This document shows, in pieces, positions 33,941 through 42,320 of a DNA stretch of 64,000 nucleotides (the first letter of the stretch is position 1; each line of letters starts with the position of its first letter). The translations under genes and the position numbers were made by a program. The stretch comes from an uncultured Eubacteriales bacterium (GTDB taxonomy: Bacteria; Bacillota; Clostridia; Peptostreptococcales; Anaerovoracaceae), in the NCBI GenBank assembly GCA_902773835.1, contig CACYFZ010000005.1:1-64000 (forward strand), written 5' to 3'. A model generated the notes under the pieces. It was not told the origin of the DNA. It saw only the letters and a program-made list of their open reading frames with translations, and made no database searches.

Positions 33941-35125
33941 TTACTTGCTGCGTGTCCTTACATCGAAGGCTACGGCGATGATGAAGATGATACCCTTTAC
34001 GATGTACTGATAAGAGATATCTACCGACATCAGATTCATGCCGTTGGTGAGCGACATGATTACGAATGTACCGATGATGGCATTGGTTACTTTACCTACA
34101 CCACCGGATACTGCCGTACCGCCGATGTATGAGGATGCGATAGCGTCCAGCTCGAATGCAACTCCGGCAGTCGGTGTTGCTGATGACAGTCTCGATGTGT
34201 ACATGATGCCTGCGAGGGCAGCCAGTGTGGACATAGAGATGAAGGCGAACTGTGTTACCTTCTTTACGTCTACGCCTGAGAGCTCTGCAGCCTGATCGTT
34301 TCCGCCGATACCGTAGATATATCTTCCGAGCTTAGTCTTGCTGAGCATGAATGTGTAAATCGCGAGGATTACTCCTACGATTACGGAGCTCCAAGGAAGA
34401 CCTTTGTACTCAGCGAGGATGTAGAACACCAGCAGAATAACTGCAGAAACCAGAACGAGTCCGCCTACAAAGATAGGACCCGATACTACTTCGAAGTTAT
34501 ATTTCTGTCTGCTGCGACGTTTCTTCAGCTGGCTGAAGACTACTCCGATTACGGCTATAACACCGATGATCATAGTCAGAACGTGGAACTCACTGTTCTT
34601 AACAATGTCAGGAATGAAGCCGTTACAAAGTGCCAGGAAGCCCGGCTGACTGATGACTATAGTACCCGACTTTGCAAGCGACAGTGAGAGCAGTCCTCTG
34701 AAGATGAACATGCCGGCCAGTGTCGTTACGAATGCAGGTACGCCCACTCTCATTACCAAAGTACCCTGATAGAGTCCGATCAAGAATCCGACAGCGAGTA
34801 CTATGAGAATGGCGAGCCACTGATTCACTCCGTACGATGCCATAAGAATCGCTGCGATGGCTCCTCCGAATCCGGCAACATAACCTACCGAAAGGTCGAT
34901 GTGTTTCAGGATGAGTATGAGAGTCATACCTATAGCAAGGATTGCTACATATGCAGCCTGGTTGAACAGGTTGGATATATTGGATGCCTTAAAGAACATA
35001 CCGCCTGACCATATCTGGAACACCAGCATGATGACTACCAAGGCGATGTACATCATGTAAGACTTGATGTTGTCTTTAAGGAGCTGAGCTAATTCCTGCC
35101 CGATGGATTTTTTAGTGTTTTCCAT
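33941..35125 (-). CDS. Sugar ABC transporter permease (GguB/XylH/MglC type)
   Basis: About 394 residues from the ATG at 35125, which has a GGAGA site; an upstream in-frame extension that overlaps the ATPase gene is rejected. The protein is very hydrophobic with about ten membrane segments and the family pattern GMTLILILKHIDLSVGYVAGFGGAI and VVKVGVPAFVTTLAGMF-like stretch. It forms the channel of a monosaccharide importer. It is the last gene of the order binding protein, ATPase, permease. The large size and GguB-like middle insert (KKRRSRQKYNFEV) suggest a multiple-monosaccharide system; the sugar is unknown. Confidence 0.93.
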   Translation of the reverse strand: MENTKKSIGQELAQLLKDNIKSYMMYIALVVIMLVFQIWSGGMFFKASNISNLFNQAAYVAILAIGMTLILILKHIDLSVGYVAGFGGAIAAILMASYGVNQWLAILIVLAVGFLIGLYQGTLVMRVGVPAFVTTLAGMFIFRGLLSLSLAKSGTIVISQPGFLALCNGFIPDIVKNSEFHVLTMIIGVIAVIGVVFSQLKKRRSRQKYNFEVVSGPIFVGGLVLVSAVILLVFYILAEYKGLPWSSVIVGVILAIYTFMLSKTKLGRYIYGIGGNDQAAELSGVDVKKVTQFAFISMSTLAALAGIMYTSRLSSATPTAGVAFELDAIASSYIGGTAVSGGVGKVTNAIIGTFVIMSLTNGMNLMSVDISYQYIVKGIIFIIAVAFDVRTRSK

Positions 35126-35141
35126 ATTACAATCTCCTTCT

Positions 35142-36674
35142 CTAATTACCTTTGATGGCCATGGCCATAACTTTCTCTTCGGTGGCATCCTCGATGTTGA
35201 GTTCGCCTGTGATATATCCCTCACTCATTACGTAGAGTCTGTCTGACATACCGAGTACCTCAGGGAGCTCGGAAGAGATCATGATGATGCTCATGCCGTC
35301 CTCTACCATCTTGTTCATGAGTGAGTAAATCTCGAATTTCGCTCCTACGTCGATACCTCTTGTAGGCTCGTCGAGTATAAGCACCTTAGGTTCTACGAAG
35401 AGCCACTTGGCTATCTGAACCTTCTGCTGGTTACCACCCGAGAGATTGCCGACTTTCTGTGCGATGGAAGGAGCTTTTATATTAATATCGTCCTTGAATT
35501 TATTGGCCACCACAACTTCTTTGTTTTCGTCGATAACAAGACCTTCCGACAGTGCCTTCAGATTGGCGAGGGTCGTATTGTATCTGATGTCCTGGATGAG
35601 GATCAGACCGTTACCCTTTCTGTCTTCCGTAACGTATGCGAGTCCGTTTTTAATCGCATCGCTCGGACTCTTGAAGAATGTCTCCTTACCGTCGATAACT
35701 ACCGAACCCGATTTAATATTGTATCCGTAAGGGTTTCCGAATACCGAAAGTGCGCACTCCGTACGTCCGGCTCCCATGAGTCCCTGCAGACCCACGATCT
35801 CACCCTTTCTGACTTTGAGATTTACGTCGTGAAGTATCTCTCTGCCAGTCTTAGGATCCTCTACAGTCAGGTTCTTTATCTCAAAAGCAACATCTCCGAA
35901 TTCATGCTCGGGGCGCTTAGGATATACATTGTCCATGCTTCGACCTACCATGTGCTTGATGATATTGGCCTCGGAAATATCGTCGGTCTCGGCATCAAGC
36001 GAGCATATTGTAGTTCCGTCACGAAGTACGGTAATAGTATCTGCAATTGCCGTTACTTCACGCAGTTTATGGGAGATCATGATGCAGGTAATTCCGCTGT
36101 CTCTGAGCTCTCTCATGATGTCGAGGAGGTTCTGAGAGTCGTCCTCGTTGAGAGATGATGTAGGCTCGTCGAAGATGATGAGTTTACAGTTCTTGGACAA
36201 GGCCTTAGCAATCTCTACGAGCTGCTGATTACCTGTATTGAGACGCTTGACAGGAAGAGACGGGTCTACGTCCAGGCGTACTTTCTTAAGCATCTCTCTG
36301 GACTGGATGATGGTCTCGTTCCAGTCTATGGTCTTTCCGTTCATGATCTCATGGCCGAAGTAAATATTTTCGTATATAGGCAGTTCAGGGAAGAGCGCCA
36401 GCTCCTGATAGATGATGGCGATTCCTTTAGCTTCACTGTCAGCTATGTGATTGAACTGCTGGACTTCACCTTCATATACAATATCTCCGGTATAAGTTCC
36501 GTATTTCCACACCCCGGACAATACTTTCATCAAGGTAGATTTACCGGCACCGTTCTCTCCTACCAGACAATGTATCTCCCCCTTCTTAACTTTGAAATTT
36601 ACATTGTCCAGAGCCTTGACGCCGGGGAACTCCTTGGTGATATTTCTCATTTCAAGAATATATTCATTATCCAT
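35142..36674 (-). CDS. Sugar ABC transporter ATP-binding protein with two ABC domains (GguA/XylG/MglA type)
   Basis: The 510-residue protein has two ABC modules. The first has Walker A GENGAGKSTLMKVL, a degenerate signature LNTGNQQLVEIAKAL and Walker B LIIFDEPTSSL. The second has an altered Walker A region GLMGAGRTECAL, signature LSGGNQQKVQIAKWL and Walker B VLILDEPTRGID. This unequal pairing is normal for monosaccharide transporters of the RbsA/MglA type. It powers uptake with the permease encoded 16 bases downstream. A stem-loop separates it from the binding-protein gene upstream. Confidence 0.96.
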   Translation of the reverse strand: MDNEYILEMRNITKEFPGVKALDNVNFKVKKGEIHCLVGENGAGKSTLMKVLSGVWKYGTYTGDIVYEGEVQQFNHIADSEAKGIAIIYQELALFPELPIYENIYFGHEIMNGKTIDWNETIIQSREMLKKVRLDVDPSLPVKRLNTGNQQLVEIAKALSKNCKLIIFDEPTSSLNEDDSQNLLDIMRELRDSGITCIMISHKLREVTAIADTITVLRDGTTICSLDAETDDISEANIIKHMVGRSMDNVYPKRPEHEFGDVAFEIKNLTVEDPKTGREILHDVNLKVRKGEIVGLQGLMGAGRTECALSVFGNPYGYNIKSGSVVIDGKETFFKSPSDAIKNGLAYVTEDRKGNGLILIQDIRYNTTLANLKALSEGLVIDENKEVVVANKFKDDINIKAPSIAQKVGNLSGGNQQKVQIAKWLFVEPKVLILDEPTRGIDVGAKFEIYSLMNKMVEDGMSIIMISSELPEVLGMSDRLYVMSEGYITGELNIEDATEEKVMAMAIKGN

Positions 36675-36702
36675 GAGTTTCTCCTAGTTCATAATGTTAA
36701 AT

Positions 36703-36733
36703 GACCGGCCCCGCGGTGTCCGCGGAACCGGTC
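36703..36733 (-). promoter_or_regulatory. Intercistronic stem-loop after the sugar-binding protein gene
   Basis: GACCGG..CCGCGG and CCGCGG..CCGGTC form a very stable GC-rich hairpin between the binding-protein stop and the ATPase start. No T-run follows. Such hairpins commonly protect the upstream mRNA so that the binding protein is made in excess over the membrane parts. Confidence 0.65.
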
Positions 36734-36753
36734 TGCATGCTAATAAGTGCTAA

Positions 36754-37881
36754 TTACTTAGCGTTGTCGATATCGTCCTGGCTGAAGTCGCCGTTCTTAA
36801 CGAGTTCTTCCAGTTTAGCCTTATCAACTACTACGATCTCAGCCTGAATTGAAGGAACGTCCTTCTTCTGGTTGTTGTATGTAGCGTCTGTCTTTGGTGT
36901 ACCGCCACCGAGAATCTCACTTACCATATCGCAAGTTGTCTTTGCGAGAGTTGCAGTATTCTTCCATACTGTCATGCTCTGCTTGTCGTCCTGGATATAT
37001 TTCAGGGAAGCGAGCTCAGCGTCCTGACCTGTTACAGCATAGCTTGTAACTGCGTTGTCAGCGCTGAATGCGTCAGCGATAGCTCTTGCAGTACCATCGT
37101 TAGGTGCGAGAATTGCTACGTCGCCCTTCTCACCGCTCTGAAGAGCAGCCTCTGCAAGTGTCTTAGCTGTGTTGAAGTCCCAGTTTGTGTCGATTGTACC
37201 GAGAACCTTTGAAAGTGCATCGTGATCCTTATCGGCATCGAGTTCCTTGCCAACATAGTCAGCGATAGCATCGCAGTTCTGGATCTTGAACTGACCGTCT
37301 GCAACAGCCTTGTTCAGAACTGACCAAGCGCCTGAGAAGAAGATGAATGCGTTGTTGTCTGTCTTAGCTCCTGAGAAGAGATACAGAGGAACGTCCTTCT
37401 TACCTGCATACTTGTCGATCAGATACTGACCCTGTGCTTTTCCTACTCCGAAGGAGTCGAATGTTACATAGTAGTCAACAGCGTCTGTTCCTGTGATCAG
37501 TCTGTCGTAGCATACTACAGTAACGCCGGCATCCTTAGCTGCCTGTACAGCTGCGCCTGCTGCTGCACCGTCCTGTGCACAGATAACGAGAACCTTTACG
37601 CCTTTCTCTACGAGAGACTCAACGTTGGAAAGCTCTGTAGCTGTGCTGCCCTGTGAGAACATAACCTCGGATGTGAATCCTGCGCTCTCAAGAGCTGTTG
37701 TAAATGAAGCCTCATCCTGAAGCCAACGTGGCTCATCCTTTGTAGGAAGTACGATACCTACCTGAACGCCGCCTTCGCCGCCGCCGTCAGAAGATTCTTC
37801 TCCGCCGCCACCGCCGCCGCATGCTGCGAGTGTTCCGAGCATAAGTGCGAGTGTCAGCAATAATGCAAGAAATTTTTTCAT
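36754..37881 (-). CDS. Sugar ABC transporter substrate-binding lipoprotein (ChvE/XylF type)
   Basis: About 375 residues from the ATG at 37881, with an AAGGAGG site upstream; an earlier in-frame start is rejected. A lipoprotein signal ends in the lipobox LAAC followed by a glycine-rich linker. The periplasmic-binding fold shows VQVGIVLPTKDEPRWLQDE, VVCYDRLITGTDAVDYYVTFD and ILAPNDGTARAIADAF, typical of the multiple-monosaccharide-binding ChvE group. It is the first gene of the operon behind a clear promoter (37937-37966). The sugar cannot be read from sequence. Confidence 0.94.
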   Translation of the reverse strand: MKKFLALLLTLALMLGTLAACGGGGGGEESSDGGGEGGVQVGIVLPTKDEPRWLQDEASFTTALESAGFTSEVMFSQGSTATELSNVESLVEKGVKVLVICAQDGAAAGAAVQAAKDAGVTVVCYDRLITGTDAVDYYVTFDSFGVGKAQGQYLIDKYAGKKDVPLYLFSGAKTDNNAFIFFSGAWSVLNKAVADGQFKIQNCDAIADYVGKELDADKDHDALSKVLGTIDTNWDFNTAKTLAEAALQSGEKGDVAILAPNDGTARAIADAFSADNAVTSYAVTGQDAELASLKYIQDDKQSMTVWKNTATLAKTTCDMVSEILGGGTPKTDATYNNQKKDVPSIQAEIVVVDKAKLEELVKNGDFSQDDIDNAK

Positions 37882-37936
37882 AGTTACAATCCTCCTTAAC
37901 ACAATAGAAATACCCTATAAAAAAATTGCCAATAAG

Positions 37937-37966
37937 ATTTTACCCTTTAATAAATGTGATAGTCAA
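37937..37966 (-). promoter_or_regulatory. Promoter of the sugar ABC transporter operon
   Basis: On the minus strand TTGACT (37966-37961), an 18-base spacer and TAAAAT (37942-37937) lie 56 bases upstream of the binding-protein ATG. I see no clear catabolite-repression operator. Confidence 0.65.
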
Positions 37967-38001
37967 TTGTTTCCCCTTTTTAGTACACGAAAAAACTTGA
38001 C

Positions 38002-39315
38002 CTATTTAGTATAAATTGGTCTGCTGTTTCTGAGAATTTTCTCGAGGGAAGAGCGTATGCGTTCTTCTTTTCCGTCGGCAATCCCGGAGATTTCGGACTC
38101 CAGCCCGCAGATATTACAGCCTTCTTCTTTGAGTTTTTTAACGGCTCTTCTGTGTTCCGCAGCGTCTTCTGAAGCGCAGCAGTCCTCTATTATAGTGACT
38201 TCATAGCCTCTTTCCTTAAACCCGAGTGCGGTCTGAAGAACCGCCATGTGAGTCTCTACCCCCGCGATGAGGACTCGTTTTGAATCTATTAGTTCCGTGT
38301 ATTTTTCCATGTCCTTAGCCATCCAAGGATCTGTCTGCATTCTCTCCACCACTTCCGAGCGAGAGGCATGTTTCAACACATCGTCAATGATTTCCGCTTT
38401 ACCGTACTGCTTGGTAAAAAGAATCGGCATGTCCAAACGGTCTATACAATGTGCCAGCGCAGCGAGCTTTGACTCGAGGCCGTTTTCATTTTCCGTCTCT
38501 TCCAATAAATCCGGCTGTGCATCGACTATTACCGTAAGAACCTTGTCAGTTGCATATGCGTTACGGAGCCTTGAAAGTGAGACCGCATCCGACATGGAAG
38601 TCGGCACCGGGGATATTGATGCATAGCGTGCTGCTACGGCATCGAAGTCATACCTTATAGTATCTCCCAGTCTGGCAGGATGCGATGTCATCTGGTAGTG
38701 ACCGTCTCCGGCCTCATCAAAGTCGAATGTCTCCCCGTATCCGAAAGGAGCTGTCTCCACAACCTTGTACCCCTTTATCTTACCCGGCGGAAGCTCGGGT
38801 GCATTTACGCTTACAATAACATCTGGATTCACCTTATCCGCCATCTCCATAAGCATCGGTATGAGGCTTATGATGTAATCAAATTCACTCGCATCGAATA
38901 CCGCATGGCCTCCGACTGAGAGGGCTATTGAGCGTATACCGTTTAAGGCTCCTTCTCTCGCGCCTGCTACAGTACCCGAATAGTATGCCGCGAGTCCCGT
39001 ATTCATACCGTGGTTAATACCGCTGAAAACAAAGTCGGGCACGATGCCTTCATCCGCCAGCATCCCAAGCCCCCATTTCACGCAGTCCACGGGAGTTCCG
39101 TCGACGGCGTATGCCGCTACGGCTCCTTTCAGCTCTCTTTTTTCGGGCTTTATTGTTCTGAGAAAAGTTATGCTGTGAGATTTGGCGCTCTGCTGCTCAG
39201 ACGGCGCCACAACGTAAACATCCGCCAACGGCGACAGTGCCTCAGCTAATGTTTGAATGCCCAATGCGTCTATTCCGTCATCGTTTGTAACAAGTATTTT
39301 TTTAATTTCCTTCAT
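38002..39315 (-). CDS. surE: SurE nucleotidase fused to a cysteine-less isochorismatase-like domain
   Basis: Residues 1-255 are SurE, a metal-dependent 5'-nucleotidase: LVTNDDGIDALGI with the DD metal ligands, VAPSEQQSAKSHSIT and SGINHGMNTG. Residues about 258-410 follow without a break and resemble isochorismatase/nicotinamidase hydrolases: VIVDAQPDL (Asp265 at the catalytic Asp position) and AGVETHMAVLQTALGF. In the family the position of Ala358 is usually the nucleophilic Cys, so this half is probably not a normal amidase. It overlaps the apbE stop by 14 bases. SurE function is secure; the role of the second half is unknown. Confidence 0.9.
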   Translation of the reverse strand: MKEIKKILVTNDDGIDALGIQTLAEALSPLADVYVVAPSEQQSAKSHSITFLRTIKPEKRELKGAVAAYAVDGTPVDCVKWGLGMLADEGIVPDFVFSGINHGMNTGLAAYYSGTVAGAREGALNGIRSIALSVGGHAVFDASEFDYIISLIPMLMEMADKVNPDVIVSVNAPELPPGKIKGYKVVETAPFGYGETFDFDEAGDGHYQMTSHPARLGDTIRYDFDAVAARYASISPVPTSMSDAVSLSRLRNAYATDKVLTVIVDAQPDLLEETENENGLESKLAALAHCIDRLDMPILFTKQYGKAEIIDDVLKHASRSEVVERMQTDPWMAKDMEKYTELIDSKRVLIAGVETHMAVLQTALGFKERGYEVTIIEDCCASEDAAEHRRAVKKLKEEGCNICGLESEISGIADGKEERIRSSLEKILRNSRPIYTK

Positions 39316-40318
39316 ATTCCATTCCGCTGCTCTTTTTTATGCTTCCGTCTTTCAGAACGAACAAGCCTTCAATACCCTCTTCATTTTCTATGGTTTTTAA
39401 TCCTTCTTCTGCTCCTTTTATCAGGCAGATGGTGCTCAGCGCATCTATATCTGCCGAGCGACCCTTTTCCGCGACTAAGGTCACGGCGTCGAGATCTGTC
39501 TCTACGGGCCATCCCGTTTTGCTGTTAAGTATATGATGGTAAGTCTTTCCGTCCACTTCTATTTTACGCTCATATATGCCGGATGTAACAAGCGTTTTAT
39601 CCCTCGATTTTACTTTTCCTATTATTTCCGTCCTGTCACTGAACGGAGCTTCCACGCCTATGACGAAATCCTCTTTATCTGTCTTTCCTCCCATGCATAT
39701 AACATTGCCCCCGAGATTAATGATGCCCGATGTCACGCCTGCTTCCTCAAGACATTCCGTCATCTTGTCTCCTATATATCCCTTGGCAATTCCTCCGAGG
39801 TCTATCTCGGCTTTCGGGTCTTTCAGGCGCACCATATTCCCGTCAATTTCCACATTCTTATAATCAACGTGCGCCGCAGCTTCCGTAAGCATCTTTTCAT
39901 CCGGTAGTTTTTCCTTTCCTTCAGCTGCATGAAAGTCCCACTGCTCCGTAATGCCGCCGACAGTGATATCAAAGGCGCCTTCGGAAAGTTCTGAATACTC
40001 CAGCCCTTTTTTAATTATCTCTATTGTCTCATCGCTGACTTCCACCCAGTCTCCATTCGCAGCATTGATTCTGCCTACATCTGAGTCCTTCCTGGTGCGG
40101 CTCAGCTTATCTTCCAGGGCCATGCATAATTCGAAAGCTTTTTCAATAGCAGCTTCTGCCTCAGTGCCTTCTGTTTTATATACGGAAATACTGCAGATTG
40201 TATCCAGCAAATACTCCTCTCGTGAGACGGGCTCGGCAGCTTTCGATCCGAGAGCGCCGCAGGCTGTCTGTGTTATAATCATTAATGATATTAAAATTGA
40301 TAAAAATAGTTTTTTCAT
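39302..40318 (-). CDS. apbE: FAD:protein FMN transferase lipoprotein
   Basis: This 338-residue protein has a lipoprotein signal (lipobox TAC-G near residue 20) and ApbE motifs: YLLDTICSISVY, GAFDITVGGI, IDLGGIAKGYIGDKM, GIINLGGNVICMGG, and HILNSKTGWPVETDLDAVTLVAE. It moves FMN from FAD onto Thr/Ser of target proteins outside the membrane. The likely targets are RnfG and RnfD, encoded at 57-59 kb. Its ATG shares the palindrome CATG with the ATG of the divergent gene at 40317, so the promoter must lie inside that gene. It is coupled to surE. Confidence 0.95.
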   Translation of the reverse strand: MKKLFLSILISLMIITQTACGALGSKAAEPVSREEYLLDTICSISVYKTEGTEAEAAIEKAFELCMALEDKLSRTRKDSDVGRINAANGDWVEVSDETIEIIKKGLEYSELSEGAFDITVGGITEQWDFHAAEGKEKLPDEKMLTEAAAHVDYKNVEIDGNMVRLKDPKAEIDLGGIAKGYIGDKMTECLEEAGVTSGIINLGGNVICMGGKTDKEDFVIGVEAPFSDRTEIIGKVKSRDKTLVTSGIYERKIEVDGKTYHHILNSKTGWPVETDLDAVTLVAEKGRSADIDALSTICLIKGAEEGLKTIENEEGIEGLFVLKDGSIKKSSGMEYEGN

Positions 40319-40748
40319 GAAACAGCTTATTCGTAAAGCAGATGTAATACTTTTTATAGTGCTGATCGCAGTCGGCCTGGCTGCATCGGCTGTTCTTTCA
40401 GTGCACAGCGGCAGCAGTACCGACGCTAAGGTTGTAATAAAATCCGGAGGCAGGGTCTACGCGCGCTATCCTCTGTCAGAGGATGCGGAACTTGAGATAC
40501 CCGCCCCGGGGAGCGCTGGGTCTTCGGCATCTTCAGAGACTGATGAGTGCACTCATTATCTTAATTACAATGTAGTAAGTATAAAGGACGGAAGAGTCTC
40601 CGTGAGCAAAGCATCCTGTAAGAATCAGGTCTGCGTCAGACACGGCAGCATTTCCATGCCGGGAGAGACCATCGTCTGTCTTCCGAACCGTTTGGTTGTC
40701 AGCATTGAAGGAGATGAAGGAGGCGGATATGACTCAATCACCTCGTAA
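40317..40748 (+). CDS. NusG domain II-containing secreted/membrane-anchored protein
   Basis: About 143 residues from ATG 40317: one N-terminal membrane segment (LFIVLIAVGLAASAVLSV), then a NusG-II-like domain ending with ASCKNQVCVRHGSISMPGETIVCLPNRLVVSIEG. This C-x-N-x-x-C-V-R pattern followed by a C is typical of the family, which often lies beside apbE and a Gx transporter gene in Bacillota. Its function is not known; a link to flavinylated redox systems is suspected. The ATG overlaps that of apbE in CATG, and no clear ribosome site is visible. The next gene overlaps its end by 20 bases. Confidence 0.85.
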   Translation: MKQLIRKADVILFIVLIAVGLAASAVLSVHSGSSTDAKVVIKSGGRVYARYPLSEDAELEIPAPGSAGSSASSETDECTHYLNYNVVSIKDGRVSVSKASCKNQVCVRHGSISMPGETIVCLPNRLVVSIEGDEGGGYDSITS

Positions 40749-41244
40749 TCATTCATCTCTCAGTACATCATTTATCGCCAGAGTCGGGCTCTTGTCAGCC
40801 CTGGCCCTTATCTTTTCATATGTCGAAGCAATTATACCATACAGCCCTGCCGTACCCGGCATCAAACTGGGCATAGCAAATGTAGTGACAGTCATAGCGC
40901 TCTATAAGTTCGGATCCAAAGATGCCGTCTGCGTAAGCGTTATCAGAATAGTAATCGCAGGTCTTCTTTTTAACGGGCTTTTCGGAATGTTGTACTCACT
41001 GGCGGGTGCGACTTTGAGCCTGGCGGGAATGATAGGGCTCAAATACACCGACAAGTTTTCGGTAGTCGGTGTCAGCATGGCCGCGGGCGTACTTCATAAC
41101 CTAGGCCAGCTGCTGGTCGCATCCGCACTCATAGAAGATCTTCGGATTTTCATTTACTTCCCCGTCCTTCTCTTCAGCGGTATAGCAGCGGGCATACTCG
41201 TCGGAGTAGCGGCTGCCCTGATACTCAGATCATTAATTCTATAA
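40729..41244 (+). CDS. Gx transporter family membrane protein (Hpre_diP_synt_I type)
   Basis: About 171 residues from ATG 40729, which has a GGAGGCGG site; the longer in-frame form is rejected. The protein has five to six membrane segments and begins with RVGLLSALALIFSYVEAIIP and PGIKLGIANVVTVIALYKFG, diagnostic of the family once annotated as heptaprenyl diphosphate synthase component I. It is now thought to be a small-molecule transporter. It follows the NusG-II gene with a 20-base overlap. The substrate is unknown. Confidence 0.88.
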   Translation: MTQSPRNHSSLSTSFIARVGLLSALALIFSYVEAIIPYSPAVPGIKLGIANVVTVIALYKFGSKDAVCVSVIRIVIAGLLFNGLFGMLYSLAGATLSLAGMIGLKYTDKFSVVGVSMAAGVLHNLGQLLVASALIEDLRIFIYFPVLLFSGIAAGILVGVAAALILRSLIL

Positions 41245-41530
41245 ACAAAACCGTGATGCAGCATACTGCAGCCACGTTTATCAGATTGGCACCAAACCAC
41301 GCAGCAATTATGCCTGCCGCAAATGCTACCAGTCCCGCTACAGGCTCATCCGTAGCTTCCACTATGGCCGGGAAAGTCATAACGGCCAGAGTCACATAGG
41401 GTACGTAGTGCAGGAACGATTTGGCGAATCTGTTCTCTATCGGCTTTCTCATGATAAGAGACGGGATTACGCGCATGCACCATGTGGCGAATGCCATAAC
41501 GAAGATATAAAGGTAGATGTTAGTCTTCAT
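41225..41530 (-). CDS. azlD: AzlD family branched-chain amino acid transport subunit
   Basis: This 101-residue protein has about four membrane segments with the AzlD pattern VMAFATWCMRVIPSLIMRKPIENRFAKSFLHYVPY (in part). AzlC and AzlD together export branched-chain amino acids and analogues. Its start overlaps the azlC stop by 11 bases. Its end overlaps the end of the convergent Gx transporter gene by 20 bases, an unusually tight tail-to-tail arrangement. Confidence 0.9.
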   Translation of the reverse strand: MKTNIYLYIFVMAFATWCMRVIPSLIMRKPIENRFAKSFLHYVPYVTLAVMTFPAIVEATDEPVAGLVAFAAGIIAAWFGANLINVAAVCCITVLFIELMI

Positions 41531-42257
41531 GACTCAGCACCTCCTTTTTTATTTCCTCGGAATCCTCCGCTCCCTCCGGCACCGGAAGTATCAAAGCAAA
41601 CAAAGCCGAAATGCCTATGGTAAGTATTATCGTGCGAGTTCCCTGAGAAAGCTCAGAGAGAGCCGGAACCGCTCCCGCTATGTATGAACATATGAATGCT
41701 GTAACAACCGCCGCCATGATGCGCCTGTCTTTTTTAGACGCCGGAATAATAGTTGCTATAAACATTCCGAAAAGTGCCACGCTGAGCGCACTCACTATCT
41801 TAGCAGGAAGTATATTACCCATCCCTATTCCTATGGCTGTGCCTGCGGCCCACATCGGAACCGCAGTAAGAAGAGCCCCGAAAGTATAATACGGCGACGG
41901 AACGCCCGGCCTCGCTATAGTGGCCCCGAATATCTCATCTGTGATGCAGCTTCCGACCAGAATTCTTCTCGAGAGAGCTGTGCCGGCAGGCATCCTCTGA
42001 TTCAGGGCAAATCCCATAAGTATGTATCTCAGATTGATTATGACTGTAAGAATTATAAGCTGCAGAATTGTGCCGTTTACGGCGTAGAGCGAAAAGCCCA
42101 TGTACTGCCCGGCCGAAGCATAGGTAATCAGGCTCGACAAAAAGCCTTGGAATGGTGTAAATCCGTAGCCTCTTGCAGCGATTCCAAGCGAAAAGGCCAC
42201 AGCAAAGTATCCGAGTCCAATGGGAAATCCTACGCGGACCCCCTCCAGAAAAAGCAT
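41520..42257 (-). CDS. azlC: AzlC family branched-chain amino acid exporter
   Basis: This 245-residue membrane protein starts MLFLEGVRVGFPIGLGYFAVAFSLG and has the AzlC pattern FQGFLSSLITYASAGQYMGFSL and INLRYILMGFALNQRM. It should form an exporter of branched-chain amino acids with AzlD, to which it is coupled. The two genes stand alone on this strand after the STAS/kinase genes. The length is typical. Confidence 0.93.
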   Translation of the reverse strand: MLFLEGVRVGFPIGLGYFAVAFSLGIAARGYGFTPFQGFLSSLITYASAGQYMGFSLYAVNGTILQLIILTVIINLRYILMGFALNQRMPAGTALSRRILVGSCITDEIFGATIARPGVPSPYYTFGALLTAVPMWAAGTAIGIGMGNILPAKIVSALSVALFGMFIATIIPASKKDRRIMAAVVTAFICSYIAGAVPALSELSQGTRTIILTIGISALFALILPVPEGAEDSEEIKKEVLSHED

Positions 42258-42320
42258 GCTGCCGCCTCTGTTATTTATAATATTCGCCTTTTTATAATCC
42301 CCTATAACAATACCCTTTTC

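Noticed and set aside
35126-35224. N-terminal extension of the sugar permease
   Set aside because: It lies inside the ATPase gene, has no ribosome site, and the start at 35125 has one and fits the family.
37138-37200. Frames opposite and within the binding-protein gene
   Set aside because: They follow the codon structure of the real gene and lack start sites or family features.
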